Shown: positions 34,299 to 47,882, counted from the stretch's first letter. The stretch is 64,000 nucleotides of DNA from Rhizophagus clarus (GCA_015698045.1 BLAL01000196.1:558001-622000); one strand, 5' to 3'. Numbers and translations are program-made. The notes: generated by a model not told the origin, from the sequence alone.

Positions 34299-35634
34299 CA
34301 CTCCCCTACAAAAAGTATTGGACCACTTTAATATCGGTAAATTAATATGCCGATTTTAACAGTTAATTTTTCAACAATTTATTAATAAACATTATAAAAA
34401 TTTTATATCACGTGACTCAGAAAAACGTGGATTTTTTATTAATATCTAGTTGGATTTCCTTTACTATCTATTACAGCCTGAACCCTTCTAGGCATGCTAT
34501 CAACTAAATTTGCTAAAACTTCAGGTTCAATTTTACCCCATTCCTCCTCCAAAACTTCCATTAATTGACCAACATTTTTTGGATGAGGTTATGTGCCCGA
34601 ACTTTTCTTTCTAAAACATCCCATAAATGTTCAATTGGATTAAGATCCGGGCTCTGTGCAGGCCATGGAAGACTTGAAACCGAATTATCCTCTTTCCACT
34701 GTCCAACCGCCCTTGCTCTATGAACTGGAGCGTTATCATCTTGAAAAATATATTCTAAATTATTTTCTAAACTATCATAGAAGGGTAAAAAAGTATTTTC
34801 TAATATATTAATATATACAGAACCTGTGATACTACCGGAAACTTGAATCAAAGGACCAAGTTTATCTTTTGCGAAACACCCCCACACCATAACTCCCTGA
34901 TTTCCAGACTTTACCGTTGGAATAAGACAACTTACATCATATTTTTCATGGGGTTTACGCCAAACCCAGTGGTGAGCATCATTTTGAAATAATAGAAAGC
35001 GAGATTCATCACTCCAAATAATTGTATCCCACTCAGTATCCCATTCTTTTCTTTCACGGCACCAAGCTAGTCTTTTTTTACGATTAGCTTCAGAAACCAA
35101 TGGTTTTCTTTTTCCAGCTCTGCCAAAATATCCTTCAGAATGTAAAACATGCCTTACAGTATTATTAGATACTGGACTTAATAAACATTCACTAATTTTT
35201 TTTGTTATTTCTTCTAAAGATTGCTGCCTATCTTCCTTTATAATTTTTGAAAGATGTCTTAAATCTCTTTCAGTGAGTTTTGGCGGCCTACCTGAACGTG
35301 GAGCAGCTGAAATTTTTTCTGAGTTTTTGTAGTCCATTATAGTATTATGGATGGTTGTTTTTGGTATATCAAGTATTTCATTAATATTTCGTTCAGTATG
35401 ACCTCCTTTCCAGAGACCAATAACCTCTCCTCGTTCAAATTCTGTAAGCTCACGCTTTTTGGGCATTTTTATAAATAATTTTTTTTTTTATTTTCGGGTG
35501 GGCGAAGACTTTAGCTACATGGGAAAAAAAAATTTATTTATATATGTATAGTTAGTTGTGGCGTAATCTTAATTTTAATAGAAATGATCGGCAAATGATC
35601 GGCAGGGTGGTCCGATACTTTTTGTAGGGGAGTG
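34299..35634. mobile_element. Tc1/mariner DNA transposon, 1336 bp, with TIRs and TA target duplication
   Basis: Terminal inverted repeats CACTCCCCTACAAAAAGTAT at 34299 and its complement ending at 35634 match with one difference over 28 bp. TA dinucleotides flank both ends (34297-34298, 35635-35636). The element holds one transposase gene on the minus strand. High integrity suggests recent activity, but the transposase has a frameshift near its C-terminus. Confidence 0.95.
34435..35466 (-). pseudogene. Tc1-family DD34E transposase with C-terminal frameshift
   Basis: The frame starts at 35466 (MPKKRELTEFERGEVIGLWK). Residues 1-110 hold two helix-turn-helix (paired-like) DNA-binding units with GRPPKLTERD between them. 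The catalytic triad is visible: IIWSDESRF, FQDDNAPVH and SPDLNPIEHLWD, with 34 residues between the second Asp and Glu, i.e. DD34E. The frame ends at 34561 after VRAHNLIQKMLVN. The remaining ~45 residues typical of the family continue in the neighbouring frame to about 34435 (MEVLEEEWGKI, AVIDSKGNPTRY). This shows a one-base loss near 34590. The three catalytic residues lie before the break, so partial activity cannot be excluded. Confidence 0.92.
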
Positions 35635-35636
35635 TA

Positions 35637-36828
35637 TGTCACGCATCAATATCGAGGAGTAGTTGGATCATCAAAAATACTTGCTATTCGTTATAAGAAA
35701 AAAGTTAAAATAAATATATTGTTAATAATTGTTTTTATGAATTCCCTTTGAAATTTATTTTTAAAAATGTTATATTATTACAGCAAGAACATAAAATAGA
35801 ATATTAAACTAAATATTCGAAGATTATGTCCAGGCTAATGGCAAAGAATACATTTTCTCACTATTTGACCCACCAACCCAAAAAGTACTTTTGTGGGAAC
35901 GACGTTCGGGGGTCATCCGTCCGACTGATGATCGATATTTTCAAATCTCCTCTATTTTCGGAAAGAGATGATTCACCCCTTAATTCGTATATTAGGGTTT
36001 GTATTTAACTGTTAACATAGTATAAATGCAATGTTTATTAATTACATACAAAAATTAAATCAATTTTGTTCCTCGGATGATAATTTTGTTTTAAATTTAT
36101 TGGATAATGCATTGATGTTACTCGAAATGTGAATAAAATATATATATATATACTTTTATTGATAACATCCATGTATAATCGATAAAGTGTGATTTCCGCC
36201 GAATAACGGATTGCTAATTAATTAGTGCTGATTTATTGTTCAAATGTCATTTGTACTTTCTACTGTAAATCCTAAGACATCAACCAAATGTTTAAGTAGA
36301 TCATCGGTTTAAGTGAAGTACGAATAATGTACAGTATATCTTTACATTGGGGTGGCAGATATCTGACATACTAATTAATAATGCAGATTTTTTAACTGAT
36401 AAGCACGTGGGAATTTGGAAATTTTCCTCTGCAGAAAATCCTAATTTTCTAAAATTTAAAATTCGATTTTTGTTCTAAATTGACATTCAGAAAAATTAAA
36501 GGCTCGAAATTTACTTATTATAGCATGAAAGATAATGTAACACCTCGCTTTTTTTAGAAAAACCTTGAGAATATGCCAAAGAGTATTATTTTTAATGAAA
36601 ATTTAATTGTTTTAGAAAAAACGAGCTGTTACGTTGGAGAAGCAATTACTTGAAATGTTCTTGTGAAATTCGAGAAAAAACAATAAGAATTTAGTAAGGA
36701 ATTTCATATTAAAAGTTTTAATATAGGCTATGAAAATCGATCAACATAATATAGTTTTTGATTTAATTATATATCTGTCACCCCATCTTTACGTAAAAAT
36801 ATATACAGTATATATATATATATTTAAA
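35637..36828. other. Intergenic region with an orphan coding-like patch
   Basis: 1.2 kb between the Tc1 element and family B copy 1. At 35824-35992 the plus strand reads about 55 codons without stop (DYVQANGKEYIFSLFDPPTQ, then VLLWERRSGVIRPTDDRYFQ). It looks like real protein sequence but has no start, no partner exons and an in-frame stop just upstream. It is probably a gene fragment; the family is not recognised. Nothing else is seen apart from A/T tracts. Confidence 0.4.
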
Positions 36829-38287
36829 ATGTTTCAATATATAAAATATAAGTCAACTGAACCAGTTTGGTTTAGATTTTTTCGAGGTTTTTTTGCTATT
36901 ACTCTCACCGGGATAATCATATATTATTCAATCACAAATTGACACGGAAGCTTCTACTGTTATTGAGTTTGTAAAAACTTATGGTAAGAAAAAAGAGGGA
37001 TTTTTTTTATATAAAGAATTAAAATTTAATAAATATAATCTTTTAAAAATAGGACATAGCCTTAATATGAGTATATGTACCGGAAATTCTAACGGGATTA
37101 ATAACGTTGAATTTAATGATGTACTTGATATTACAATAACCAATGATACAATACGTATATCATAAGAATGTTAATTTTAATTATACATATTCTCATGATA
37201 TTTGGTTGAATATCACTACTAATCTTCTTAATAATAATATGAGTGAAAAAACATATTTCATAATTTTAATGATCCTTATTGTGATCCTCATACTATCCCT
37301 AATAATTTATTATCTTTAAATTTTGAATCAATTCGATTTTTCTTTATCGATAACAGACCTGATATTATTTTCAATAATAGTTTACATAATATTGTTAGTT
37401 ATAAAAGTAATAATGATAAATTAGGAAAAATAGAAACAGTCCGTTTTTCACTTTATTTAGGAGGAACTTATTCTATATCTTATAAACCGATTATTGTTGA
37501 TTATGAAGACGTAAATATATTAGAATTAAATCCACGGCTAGAACAATTACCAATACAATTAGAATCCAATAAAATTGAACTTTTCATTTATCCGCGTTTA
37601 CCTTTAAATGCGTCACTTGCTAAATTTGAAACAATGAGAAAATATGATTGTGGGTATATACTTTTAAGTTTATTAATATAAATTCTGACCAAATTAAATA
37701 AATTTAAATTTATTAGACACAGATTTATTATCTAACCTTGGAGGTTTCTACGGTGCTACAGCTGGTAAGTTACAAAAATCATGTTCAAAAAGAAAAAATA
37801 TACACATAACAGGATAATGAAATTAACATAATTTAAAGGAATCTTTTGTTTATTTTTTGGAATGCAAAAACATGAACCATGGTAAGTGATATATGATATT
37901 TGTTATCAACAATTTGTTAATGGTTAAAATTTCTTATATACTGTATATCATAATAATTAATTTTTCTTTTATATATATTAAAAAGGGGTTTGGCAAAAAT
38001 ATCTTTTTTCTTGTACACACTGCAGAAAAAGTTTAAAGATATATTTTGCAAAAAAGTATGTTTCATCTGCTGGTATTCCTTTAGTTGAAAAGGTTAATAA
38101 AAGACCTGAAGGATCTTCTTTAGAGGAAAGGGTTCAAATTTTAGAAACTTTATTACGAGATTATTATTTAGATGATTATTATCTAAAAAAAGTCAAAAAT
38201 GTTAGAATTAAACACAAAAAACTCCTTAAAAAATATAATGAAATGAACAACCAAGATAATACAGAACTTGATGTTTCTCTAGTTTAA
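36829..38287 (+). pseudogene. Family B copy 1: disrupted two-TM protein gene
   Basis: The start MFQYIKYKSTEPVWFRFFRG matches the intact copy at 56599, then the frame is lost after GIIIYYSIT where the paralogue has a longer stretch before GTEAS. More stops occur in the ectodomain exon (around 37150-37180). The short exons (NLGGFYGATAG, FCLFFGMQKHEPW) and the last exon (LFSCTHCRKSLKIYFAKKYV, SLEERVQILETLL) are well kept up to TAA at 38285-38287. Decay is recent and limited. Confidence 0.75.
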
Positions 38288-39202
38288 ATAATTTTAAGTA
38301 ATTTTGGTTAGATTTTTTGTTTGCTTATTTTATTTTATTTTTTTTTTTTTAGATTTATCATATTTTCAATTTTTAATGTTTTAATTATTTTGACGTTCTC
38401 AGGTGGAATTAAGTAATAGCCTTCTAAAAAGTTATTTAATCATGTAATAAATTCTTAACAGTCTCTAATTTTATTTAAAAGAGAATTTGTTTTCTTAAAT
38501 GTAAAATAATTGTAAGAAGTTCTCATTTAGATTTTTTTTTTATGTTAATTATCTCGTATACTTTGATCGATATTGATTAATTTATTCATTGTTCGGGACC
38601 ATAATTATACTATACACAATATAGTACAGCAATAAAATCTCATTAAGTGAATCCCGTTATGGTAAATTTGGCTTGTAGTGAATTTTTTTTATTTTCCTGG
38701 TTCATTCTAAATAAAATTTTATTCATTATACATTAATTTCTTAATTAATTAAATCTCGATATTAGATATAGCAAACTTATTTTTTTTTAAATAAACATAT
38801 AAGTTATTGTGAATACGTCAAATTAATATTTGTATTGTATCACATATCATTTTTAGTTAATAATCTATTGTAACACATTAATGCATCTTTTCTTTGTTCT
38901 CAAAAGTTTAAAATGACAAAGCGCTTAATTTTACATTCAGTTATTTCTATAAAAGTCATTTTAGAAATAATCTATCATATGATTGACTAATTGTCGATTA
39001 ACCAAATTTATCGCATTAATTCTGAAAATAGTGATAGAACAAAGGATTTATGCAAATTCTCATGTAACCATACATACTTTCAGTTCTTCCATGCATATCG
39101 AAATACTTTTCCATATCACAAACGGAATGTTCTATCTTTTCAGTCTTGATATAATAAAAATATCTATAAATACACTATATCGAGTTTTCAGTATTCGTTA
39201 AA
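38288..39202. promoter_or_regulatory. Intergenic region and probable promoter of kinase gene 2
   Basis: 915 bp without a gene. A TATA-like TCTATAAATAC at about 39163-39173 lies 30-40 bp before the kinase ATG. The rest is A/T-rich without structure I recognise. Confidence 0.4.
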
Positions 39203-41500
39203 ATGGCACTTGTAAATATAAATGATGATAAGTCTTTTGACCCAACACCAAAATTAAAATCTAGTCCCATACCGATTTTGTTTGTTTCTTTTAATTATGA
39301 TGATAAATATTGTATTTATTGTGGAGATAAATATATTGAGACGCTTTTTACACGCGTATCCGAAAGCTATGAAATACATCAGAAGTATTGCAAAAAATGT
39401 TTATCGAGTTATATTAGTAAAATAACTGATAATAAAAAATACTTGGATGTATATATCCTCACAAAGAACTTGGAGTGTAATGAACATGAAATAAGTAGGG
39501 CAAAAGTACCACAAAATATTCAAGAATGCTGTAGAAATTGCTTGGAAATATTATGTTTTAAACAAATACCCGTAAATTATTGTTATAACAGTTATAATGT
39601 TCCTTCTGGTTTCTATTATAATTTATACAAAAATATGATTGAAAGTGAAAAATATTGCAAACTATGTGGAAAATCATTTTGTCAAAGAACAGACTATGAA
39701 ATGAAGTATTTCAAATTGTGTTCTGATTGTTATTTAATTTCTACCGAATGTATAGAATCAACCTTGACTAAAAAACCAATTCATATTATTTATTTACCAT
39801 GGTGGCATACTGATTCCGAGTGTGGTGCTTGTATGTTTAAATTAAAATTTACATCAGACTGTCAAAAGTATTGTAAAAATTGTTATATATTTTATACTGG
39901 ATGTAGATATTGTTTAACAACAAATATTATTTTTGGATTTACAAATCAATCACAATGTAAAAAGTGTAAAAGAGTATCATCAGTTATAATTAATATTTCT
40001 GATATTACAAGAATTAACAGTGGGAATAGTGTTTTAGATGACTTTCTTATTAATTTAAGATTTGATTATTTAAAAGAAACTGTCAAAGAACTAAAAAACA
40101 TTGGCATTACCGGATATTTCATTCCATATAGTTTAGCTACTTATATTTATGGTCATAATTTTTTCAAACGGCACTATAAAATATTAATGGAATGGATACC
40201 ATATTCTCAATTTACAAACGTGAAAGAAGTAGCAAGAGGAGGATTTAGTATCATATATCGAGCAACTTGGTTAGATGGTCCAATGATAGGTCTTCATTTT
40301 GGGTTGAAGAATATTTTGACGGAAACGACGGAAAGAAACAGCAATGAAACTATCATTTTAAAAAGATTTAAAAATTCTCAAGAAATTAGTAAACATTTTT
40401 TAAATGAGGTCAATACTTTTTGTTTGTATTGTTTATTTAATGTCAATTGTTTATTTAATGTCACAAAAATATTTAATCCTTTTTAATATTGAAATTTATA
40501 GTTAAAATCGAATCACCATTGTTATGATAGTTATGATAGTATGAATCATTATATTAATAAAACTTATGGTTTTACAAAAGATCCTGAATCCGATGATTAT
40601 ATAATAGTTATGGAATATGCGTCAGGTGGTGATTTACATAATTTCTTACAAAAGAACTTTATAAAAATTACGTGGTGGAATAAAATAAGTATTTTACGGC
40701 AAATTTCAGGAGGGTAATTATATTAGCCGGTATATTAGTATTGTATTTATTTATAAAATTTTAATTTATTTTTTTTTTTTAGACTTAAAATTATTCATGA
40801 GTCAAATTTTATACATCGAGATTTTCATAGTGGAAACATATTAATTGATTCATCAATTCAAGAAAATTATCGATGGCGAATTGGAGATCTAGGATTATCA
40901 CAACCTGTAAATAACACTTCATCAAATAATGAAATATATGGAGTGATACCTTATATTGCACCAGAAATATTCAGAGGTGCTAATTTTTCAAAGGAATCTG
41001 ACATATACAGTATGGGTATGATTATGTGGGAACTTACATCAGGTTGTAAACCTTTTGCTAATGTTGAACATGATATTAATCTGATTTTTAAAATTCTTGA
41101 TGGAGAACGTCCTGAAATTACAGAAGACACACCGGAATGTTATGCCAATTTAATGAAAAGTTGTTGGAATTCTGACCCTAAAAAAAGGCCTACTATATTA
41201 GATATTTTTTATAAAAAATTGTTTAAACAAGATAAAATGTGGAAAACTCGATTTGAACAAGCTGAAATAAAGCGGAAAAAATTAATAGAATCAGGGAAAC
41301 TTGGTCCTAAAAAATCTCATCCGAAAGCTATTTATACAAGTAGTTCATTAAGCTTTTTCATTTCTAAATGTTCATCTGCGAGTTCATATTCAAAAACAAA
41401 AAATTTGTTTTTGGATAGCAACGTATATTTAGATTATACTTCAAAAGAACTGGATTTAGACATAGATATTGAAAGGTATTTGAAGTTAAATAATTTATGA
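39203..41500 (+). CDS. TKL-type protein kinase with Cys-rich N-terminal half
   Basis: Three exons with agreeing phases: 39203-40408, 40502-40713 and 40783-41500, coding 711 residues. Residues 30-270 contain repeated Cys pairs (CIYCGDKY, CKKC, CCRNC, CKLCGKSF, LCSDC, CGACMF, YCKNC, CRYC, CKKCKR), suggesting several zinc-binding knuckles. The kinase domain begins at LMEWIPYSQFTNVKEVARGG. Key positions are a Gly loop ARGGFSIIYRA, Lys in IILKRF, FIHRDFHSGNI (HRD), IGDLGL (DLG replacing DFG), PYIAPEIF and KKRPTILDIF. The tail has HPKAIYTSSSL, the motif shared with kinase gene 1. Domain order (Cys-rich knuckles, WIPY boundary, TKL-like kinase) fits the large expanded kinase families of Rhizophagus. 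It lies between pairs 1 and 2 of the A/B array. Confidence 0.85.
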
Positions 41501-42000
41501 AATAAATCTCAATTGAGCTCATTTTTACAAATTTAAAATTTACAATTCGAAATCTTAAATTATACTGGCAGTTCCAATATACTTGGAATTAAACGAAATA
41601 TTGAAGAATTAAATGTTAATTCTAACGGAAATAATGGTAAATATTAAACGTTATTCGCTCTTAAATATGGTAAAAAATACAAAGAAATATTCTAATTATA
41701 AATATTCTCCCGCTAGATCTTATGAATAAAATAAAAAATCAAAAAAAGCTCAAAATACTTTAGTTTTGAAAGACCGTGCAGATACTTTAGAAATTTACAT
41801 CCGCGAAAGATGATTCATAATTAAGACTAACTTCGGAAAATAATATACCGAGTACTTCTGTGGAAATTGATATTTCACTGGAAATTGAAATTGATATGTC
41901 AAAAATTTTCCATATATGATCCATCCTAATAGATTTGTCGTTAATAGACTCATACTCGATAGACTCTGAGATTTTATTGATACTTCTATCTTTGATCATT
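41501..42000 (+). pseudogene. Decayed 3' tail sequence after kinase gene 2
   Basis: Short plus-strand patches such as IKRNIEELNVNSNGNNG (41590-41645) and YSNYKYSPARSYE (41690-41730) resemble low-complexity C-terminal tails of related fungal proteins, but stops and frame changes separate them. It is probably a degenerate exon of a related gene. The minus-strand frame 41787-41999 is a shadow of this. Confidence 0.35.
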
Positions 42001-44577
42001 CCATAGAATGACTAGAATGTGGAACACAATTTGACTTTTATAAATAGTTTGAATAATTTCATTTGTGTCTAATGAATATACCGTATATTACTAAGCTTAT
42101 ATTATTTTTCATGTAATAAATAAATAATTTTTTTTTTTTGGTTACCTTAATAAGATTTTATTTTCATGCATGCAATATTCAAAACTTCCAATATATGCTA
42201 AATCTTTAAGAATAACCTACGAACATGAATATTATCAATTTCTATTTTGCTATATTGCAATTCTAATGCGTAATAGTTATTTATATAAATAACCAAATTG
42301 ATAGAATAACAATTGTAAAATATAAAAAGAAAAAAAAAAATTGGAAATTATAAAAATTTAACTGTCAAATATGAGCGAAATTAGAATTACTATGGTTTCT
42401 AAAAATTTCAAATAAGTTTATTTTAAATAATAGTTATGTTAGGTAAGTCTTTAAATCTTTTATTGTCTTTTCATTCAAACGCGAAGTTTATAATAATTTG
42501 CTAAGTCATTTGAAAAAAAACAGTTAATTAATACATCCGCTTATATTCAAGTGATTCAGTTAATTCTTCCCGCAACTTATGTATCAAAAATTCGTCTAAA
42601 ACATAAATATTTCTATCTCAAAGAAAAAAATCGATTTTATAATCTCAAATGTTTGCTATTATTCTTTTATATTATTTATATAAATGTCAAATATGAGACA
42701 ACTTTAAGATTCTAGAGAATCTAGGCTTTTATTCAAAAACTTCAAAATGAAATTTTTTCCTTATGAAAGATTCCCGTAAAAGTATTTTTGGAGAGTTTTG
42801 GAATAAAATTGTTAATTGTCTTTATATTCAGAGTGGCTAAATATTTTTTATATATAATCAAATAGATTGATTGATTAATCAATATAAAATTTCTAATTAA
42901 AGTTCACTGCAAAATAAGTTTAGACATGCGTATATCTAAATACTGATCAAATATATACATCATGTATGTTGGCAGCGATATATTTGTGCATGAATTTAAT
43001 AAATAAATATTATATTTTGTAAGACTAAAATTAATTCGAGATTAGGTGTTGAGAAACGGAACTTTTATTTGAACTTGGCACACGCACGAATATGATCAAA
43101 CATGCAAAGTCGAAAACAAATAAAAGGACTTTTAGCTTACAAGATGATATAGGAAAAGCATTTATATAGAGTTTTGTCTGCCTATTAAATGGTTTAGAAA
43201 AAAAAAGGCAATATGGTAGTAATCTGACACATCGCACATATTATCATAGTTGTTATAATAATGCTGCCGTGTATTAATTGCAGAGATTGTACAATTTTAT
43301 TCAATTATTTGGATAAGTTCATGAGTTTAATTTACATTTAAGAAAAGATTGTCTCTATTACTATCATATCTCTTATAAAATAAAATAAATACAGTGCGCA
43401 ATGTGTATTACTGTATTGTACTGAGAATACTGAAAACTTGAATAAAATTTTGATTGATTCGGATTACGCAATAATCACGTGATATACATTATCCAATCAT
43501 AATTTCACGTGACTTAAAATTATCTTTTGCACTAAAAGCTTTTTTTTTGAAAACTAGGCAAGTATAATTACAACATTTCATAATGAATTTTGCATGATTT
43601 GAATACACTATCCTACAATAACTGAAATTACCAGATTTCACAAAATTTATCCTAGTTATTTTCAGGTTGCATGTAAGCCGGTTTGCGAATTTTTAATAAA
43701 ATTCAGCTGGGATATTTTTTTTTTTTTTTTGTTTGAAAGCCAATCACAGATAATTTTTATGTATTAAATAATTAAGAAAAATACTTAAAAAAGAAAAAAA
43801 AAATTCTCATTGCAAAATAATATGAAAGATTATGAAATTAGTTTTACTTATTTTTGGCAGTGAGATAACTTTTTAAAATTTTAGAAATTTTTTTTATTCT
43901 TTCAATACATAAAAATATAATTGATCAGCTTTCGAACAAAAAAAATTCCGTTAGGAATTCATTAAATTTGATATAACTTGAAAGTCATCATAAATCTTAT
44001 AAAATCTGGTAATTATATAGTAAATCATTGATGATTTTTAGGCTATATAGAACTCGATGAATTCGCAACGAAATTTAGCCAACATTTTTTTGTTTAAAAG
44101 CTGGTCAATTATATTTTTATGTATTGTAATAATAATAAAAAAAAAAATACTAAAATTTAACAATTACATCATTGCTAAAAATAAGTAAAAATTTCGTAAT
44201 TTTTCATATTACTTATCAATGAGAAAATTTTTTTTATATTTCTAAGTATTTTTCAACATTTTTAGCTATTTTTCACGATACTTAAAAAAAGAAATACAAA
44301 TGTTGCATTAAATGCACTTTTTATTTCACAAAATTTGATAATCAGATATAGAAAATTAAACTCAATTTTAAAATTCTAGCCGATAAGTTTTAAACCTCAT
44401 AAACTTTATATTAAATTTTTTAAAATATTAAGAAAGTTTTTTCTTTAAGTTGGGTCAATTGTTACTATAAGGTACTAGTCAATTATATACTATAGTAAAA
44501 TATAGTAAAACGTATATACAGTATATATAAATTAATTCATAAATTAAATGTTAAAATTGTTCTCAACATCTATTCAA
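42001..44577. other. Long gene-free A+T-rich stretch
   Basis: 2.6 kb without a supportable gene. Around 43720-44130 related blocks recur in direct and inverted order: GTTTGAAAGCCAATCACAGA at 43730, GTTTAAAAGCTGGTCAATTA at 44088, and the inverted TATAATTGATCAGCTTTCGA near 43916, each beside TTTTTATGTATT. This suggests a small decayed element. The remainder is A/T tracts. Confidence 0.45.
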
Positions 44578-46048
44578 CTAAAAAATAAAAGCATCATAAA
44601 AAGAAATTTTAAAAAATTTCCAATATCGATTTAATTTTTCAGAAATCTTTTCATCCTTTTCTTCTTCCTCGTCATCTTCATCATAATCATCATCGTTATC
44701 CAAATCATTTGAATACTCAAACTCTTTGTCCAAGTTAGGGTAAACGTCAATAACTTTACTAAAATTAAGAATTAATGAATACTGAAATGATGATTACTGA
44801 AATTCTACAATAAATGAATTAAAAGATACTATAAAAATACTTACATCAAAATGTAAGATTCTCACCAAAGTTTCGATGACATAAAATTGTATTTATAAAC
44901 GTTAAACCAAGCAAAACTTTTCCTATGATTCCTGGGAACAATAATTATTAATTAAGGTGGATTTTTTGACTTAAAAAAATTTAGATACTATATTATAAAT
45001 AAAAATTACTCGTTAACTCAAATGGATTCCAGTAAAACAGATGACCTTGTGCAATAAGAGCACCATAAATTAGAAAAACGCCAAACTTTAATTCTTTTCC
45101 AATCTAAAGTTAAGTTTATTAAAAATTAATAAATTTCTATTATAAAAAGATTAAATAAAATGATTTGTACCATACTCACATATATTAATAATGTACTGTA
45201 CATGAGATTAATACAACAATAAGATGTAATATAAGATCCTAATAATAAACAGACAAATAAATATATTTATGTATAGACCGACCTACTGCCTTACAATAAT
45301 AGATAATACTTATTTCTCATCATATCATCTAGTATTGAAATTTTGGTACGTGAAAAAACATGAATTTACGATTTATTAAAAATTTGCTTAGAAAATTAAC
45401 TTTGAATTTCCATTCGACTTACTTATTTTTCCACATGATAATGATTAAAACAATGTATAAGAAAACAAAAAATATTATTATGGCACTAGCAATAATATTC
45501 GGAATAATGAATGTCGTTCTGTATTTCTTATAATTATTAATAGCGATAGGCTTTGTTGCTTTACATGAATTTTTTTATGCAAGTAAAATAAAAAGTTAGA
45601 GTATAATTAAAAATTATAGTACTTGATGATATAAAACTATAAGACATCATGTCACTTTCTTGATCATTAGAGTAGGATGAGGTTTATATAATGACGCACA
45701 AAATCAATCAAAATAATACTCTGTATCATATTTACTACGCAAAATGCTATTAGATAAAGTAAATTTTTTTTTTGAAAACTATTTTATGAAAAAATTGGAA
45801 ATAAAATATTTAAGATAATGAATATGAAATAAAGTAGTTAATGAAAGAAAGTAACTTATAGTATAAATCCCTGAAATAAAAATTGCAGAGGCAATTACAA
45901 ACAAATATTCAGTTTTTATTGATAATACAACTATACCTACAATGTAAATTATGATTTCAGTAAGAAATATTCCCAAAAATGCAATATTAATGTAGCGATT
46001 TCGTTTATTTCGTTTATTCTTTTTTTCGTTATTCGAACTGAAATCCAT
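44578..46048 (-). pseudogene. Family A copy 2: disrupted multi-TM membrane protein gene
   Basis: Exon 1 (from 46048) is full length: FLGIFLTEIIIYIVGIVVLS, ASAIFISGIYT. Its donor reads AT AAGT where copy 3 has GT AAAT (about 45859), and the next exon (LLYLIAFCVVNMIQSIILID) needs a one-base shift and ends early at a stop. Downstream exons, including the acidic tail LDKEFEYSNDLDNDDD ending at 44578, are recognisable. The gene is therefore dead or nearly so. It is divergent from family B copy 2, 406 bp between the starts. Confidence 0.75.
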
Positions 46049-46454
46049 TTTTTTTTTTAAAAAAAAAAAACTATAATAAAGTGAATGTTATCTTATTAAT
46101 AACACTAAGCGAGTGACTGACCGTATATGTAGACCACTTGACTTATTATGGCTTTTTTTCTTTATTTTTTTAGTTAAATATATGATAAAAGTTGTACAGA
46201 TTTGAATCAACTTTTATAAAATTCATGTATTTTAATATTATTCCAAGAAATATTTCTATTAAACAAAGATCTTTATATGCCATAAAAAGATGGACATGTA
46301 TAATTCGTTACAGTTAGAAGTAAATCATCCCAATTGTAGAGATATGGATTTCCAAAAAAGTATTAGTCTGATGTTTCACTAAAAAGATTAAATGCTTTTC
46401 GAAACATTCCTTTGCAAAAAAACAATCATTTATACGTTTTAAAAGAAATTTAAA

Positions 46455-47882
46455 ATGTTTTTAAATTCGATTTTTAATTACCAATCAACTGAACCAGTTT
46501 GGTTTAGATTTTTTCGAGGTTTTTTTTGCTATTATTCTTACCAGAATAATTATATATTATTTTATCTTTCAATATCAAAAAATTGGCACTGAAGCTTCTA
46601 TTGCTATTGAATTTATAGATTCTTTTGGTAAGAAAAAGAGATTTTTTTTTTTTATTGCGATTTGCAAAAATCTGTGATCAACAAAATAATCATATATACT
46701 GTACATATATATCTTTGAATAAATAGTATATGAACTTAATATGCGTATGTGTACTGGAATATCTAGCGGGATTACTGACGTTAAATTTGTTAAATTTGGT
46801 AATAGATTTGATAGTATTATAACCAATGATACAAAATATTACCTTATATTACTTAGACAATACTAATGTTTGGTTGAATATCACTACTACAGTAATCTTT
46901 CTCAATAATAATATGAGTGAAAACATATTTTATAATTATAATAATCCCCTCATGCTATCCCTAATAATTTATTATCTTTAAATTTTGAATCAATTCAATT
47001 TTTATTTAACGATAACAAACGTAATATTATTTTCAATAATAGTTTACATAATATTGTTAGTTATAAAAGTGATATTAATGATAAATTAGGAAAAATAGAA
47101 ACGATCCGTTTTTCACTTTATTTAGGAAGAACTTATTCTATATCTTATAAACCGATTATTGTTGATTATGGAGATGTATATATATTAGAATTGAATCCAC
47201 GACTAGAACAATTACCCATACAATCAAAATTGATCTTTTAATTTATCCGCGTTTACCTTTAAATGTGCCACTTGCTAGATTTGAAACAATAAGAAAATAT
47301 GATTGTGAGTATATACTTGTAAGCTTATTAATACAAATTCCGACTAAATAAATAAATTTAAATTTATTAGACACAGATTTAATATCTAACATTGGATGTT
47401 TCCACGGTGCTATAGCCGGTAAGTTACAAAAATCATGTTCAAAAAGAAAAAAATATATTATACATAACAAGTTAATGAAATTAACATAACCATGGTAAGT
47501 AATATATAATAATTATTAATAATTAATTAATAATTAAAAAGTTTTTATGCTTGAAAATTAATCATTAAAAGGGGTTTGGCACAAAAATGCCTTTTTTCTT
47601 GTATACACTGCAGAAGAAGTCTAAAGTCATATTTTACAAGAAAGTATGTTTGATCTGCTGGTATTCCATTAGTTGAAAAAGTTAATAAAAGACCTGAAGG
47701 ATCTTCTTTAGAGGAAAGGGTTCAAATTTTAGAAACTTTATTACGAGATTATTATTTAGATGATTATTATTTAAGAAAAGTTAAAAATGTTAGAACTAAA
47801 CATAAAAAATTTCTTAAAAAAATATAATGAAATGAATAAGCATAATGAAGAAAATACAGAACTTAATTCTTTTATAGTTTAA
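46455..47882 (+). pseudogene. Family B copy 2: disrupted two-TM protein gene
   Basis: Starts MFLNSIFNYQSTEPVWFRFF, then a run of eight T's (seven in the intact copy) in the first TM segment shifts the frame. The ectodomain exon has further deletions (for example after CNP-like positions near 46945). The C-terminal exon keeps SLEERVQILETLLRDYYLDD but is shifted again near 47815. It ends at TAA 47880-47882. Confidence 0.75.
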
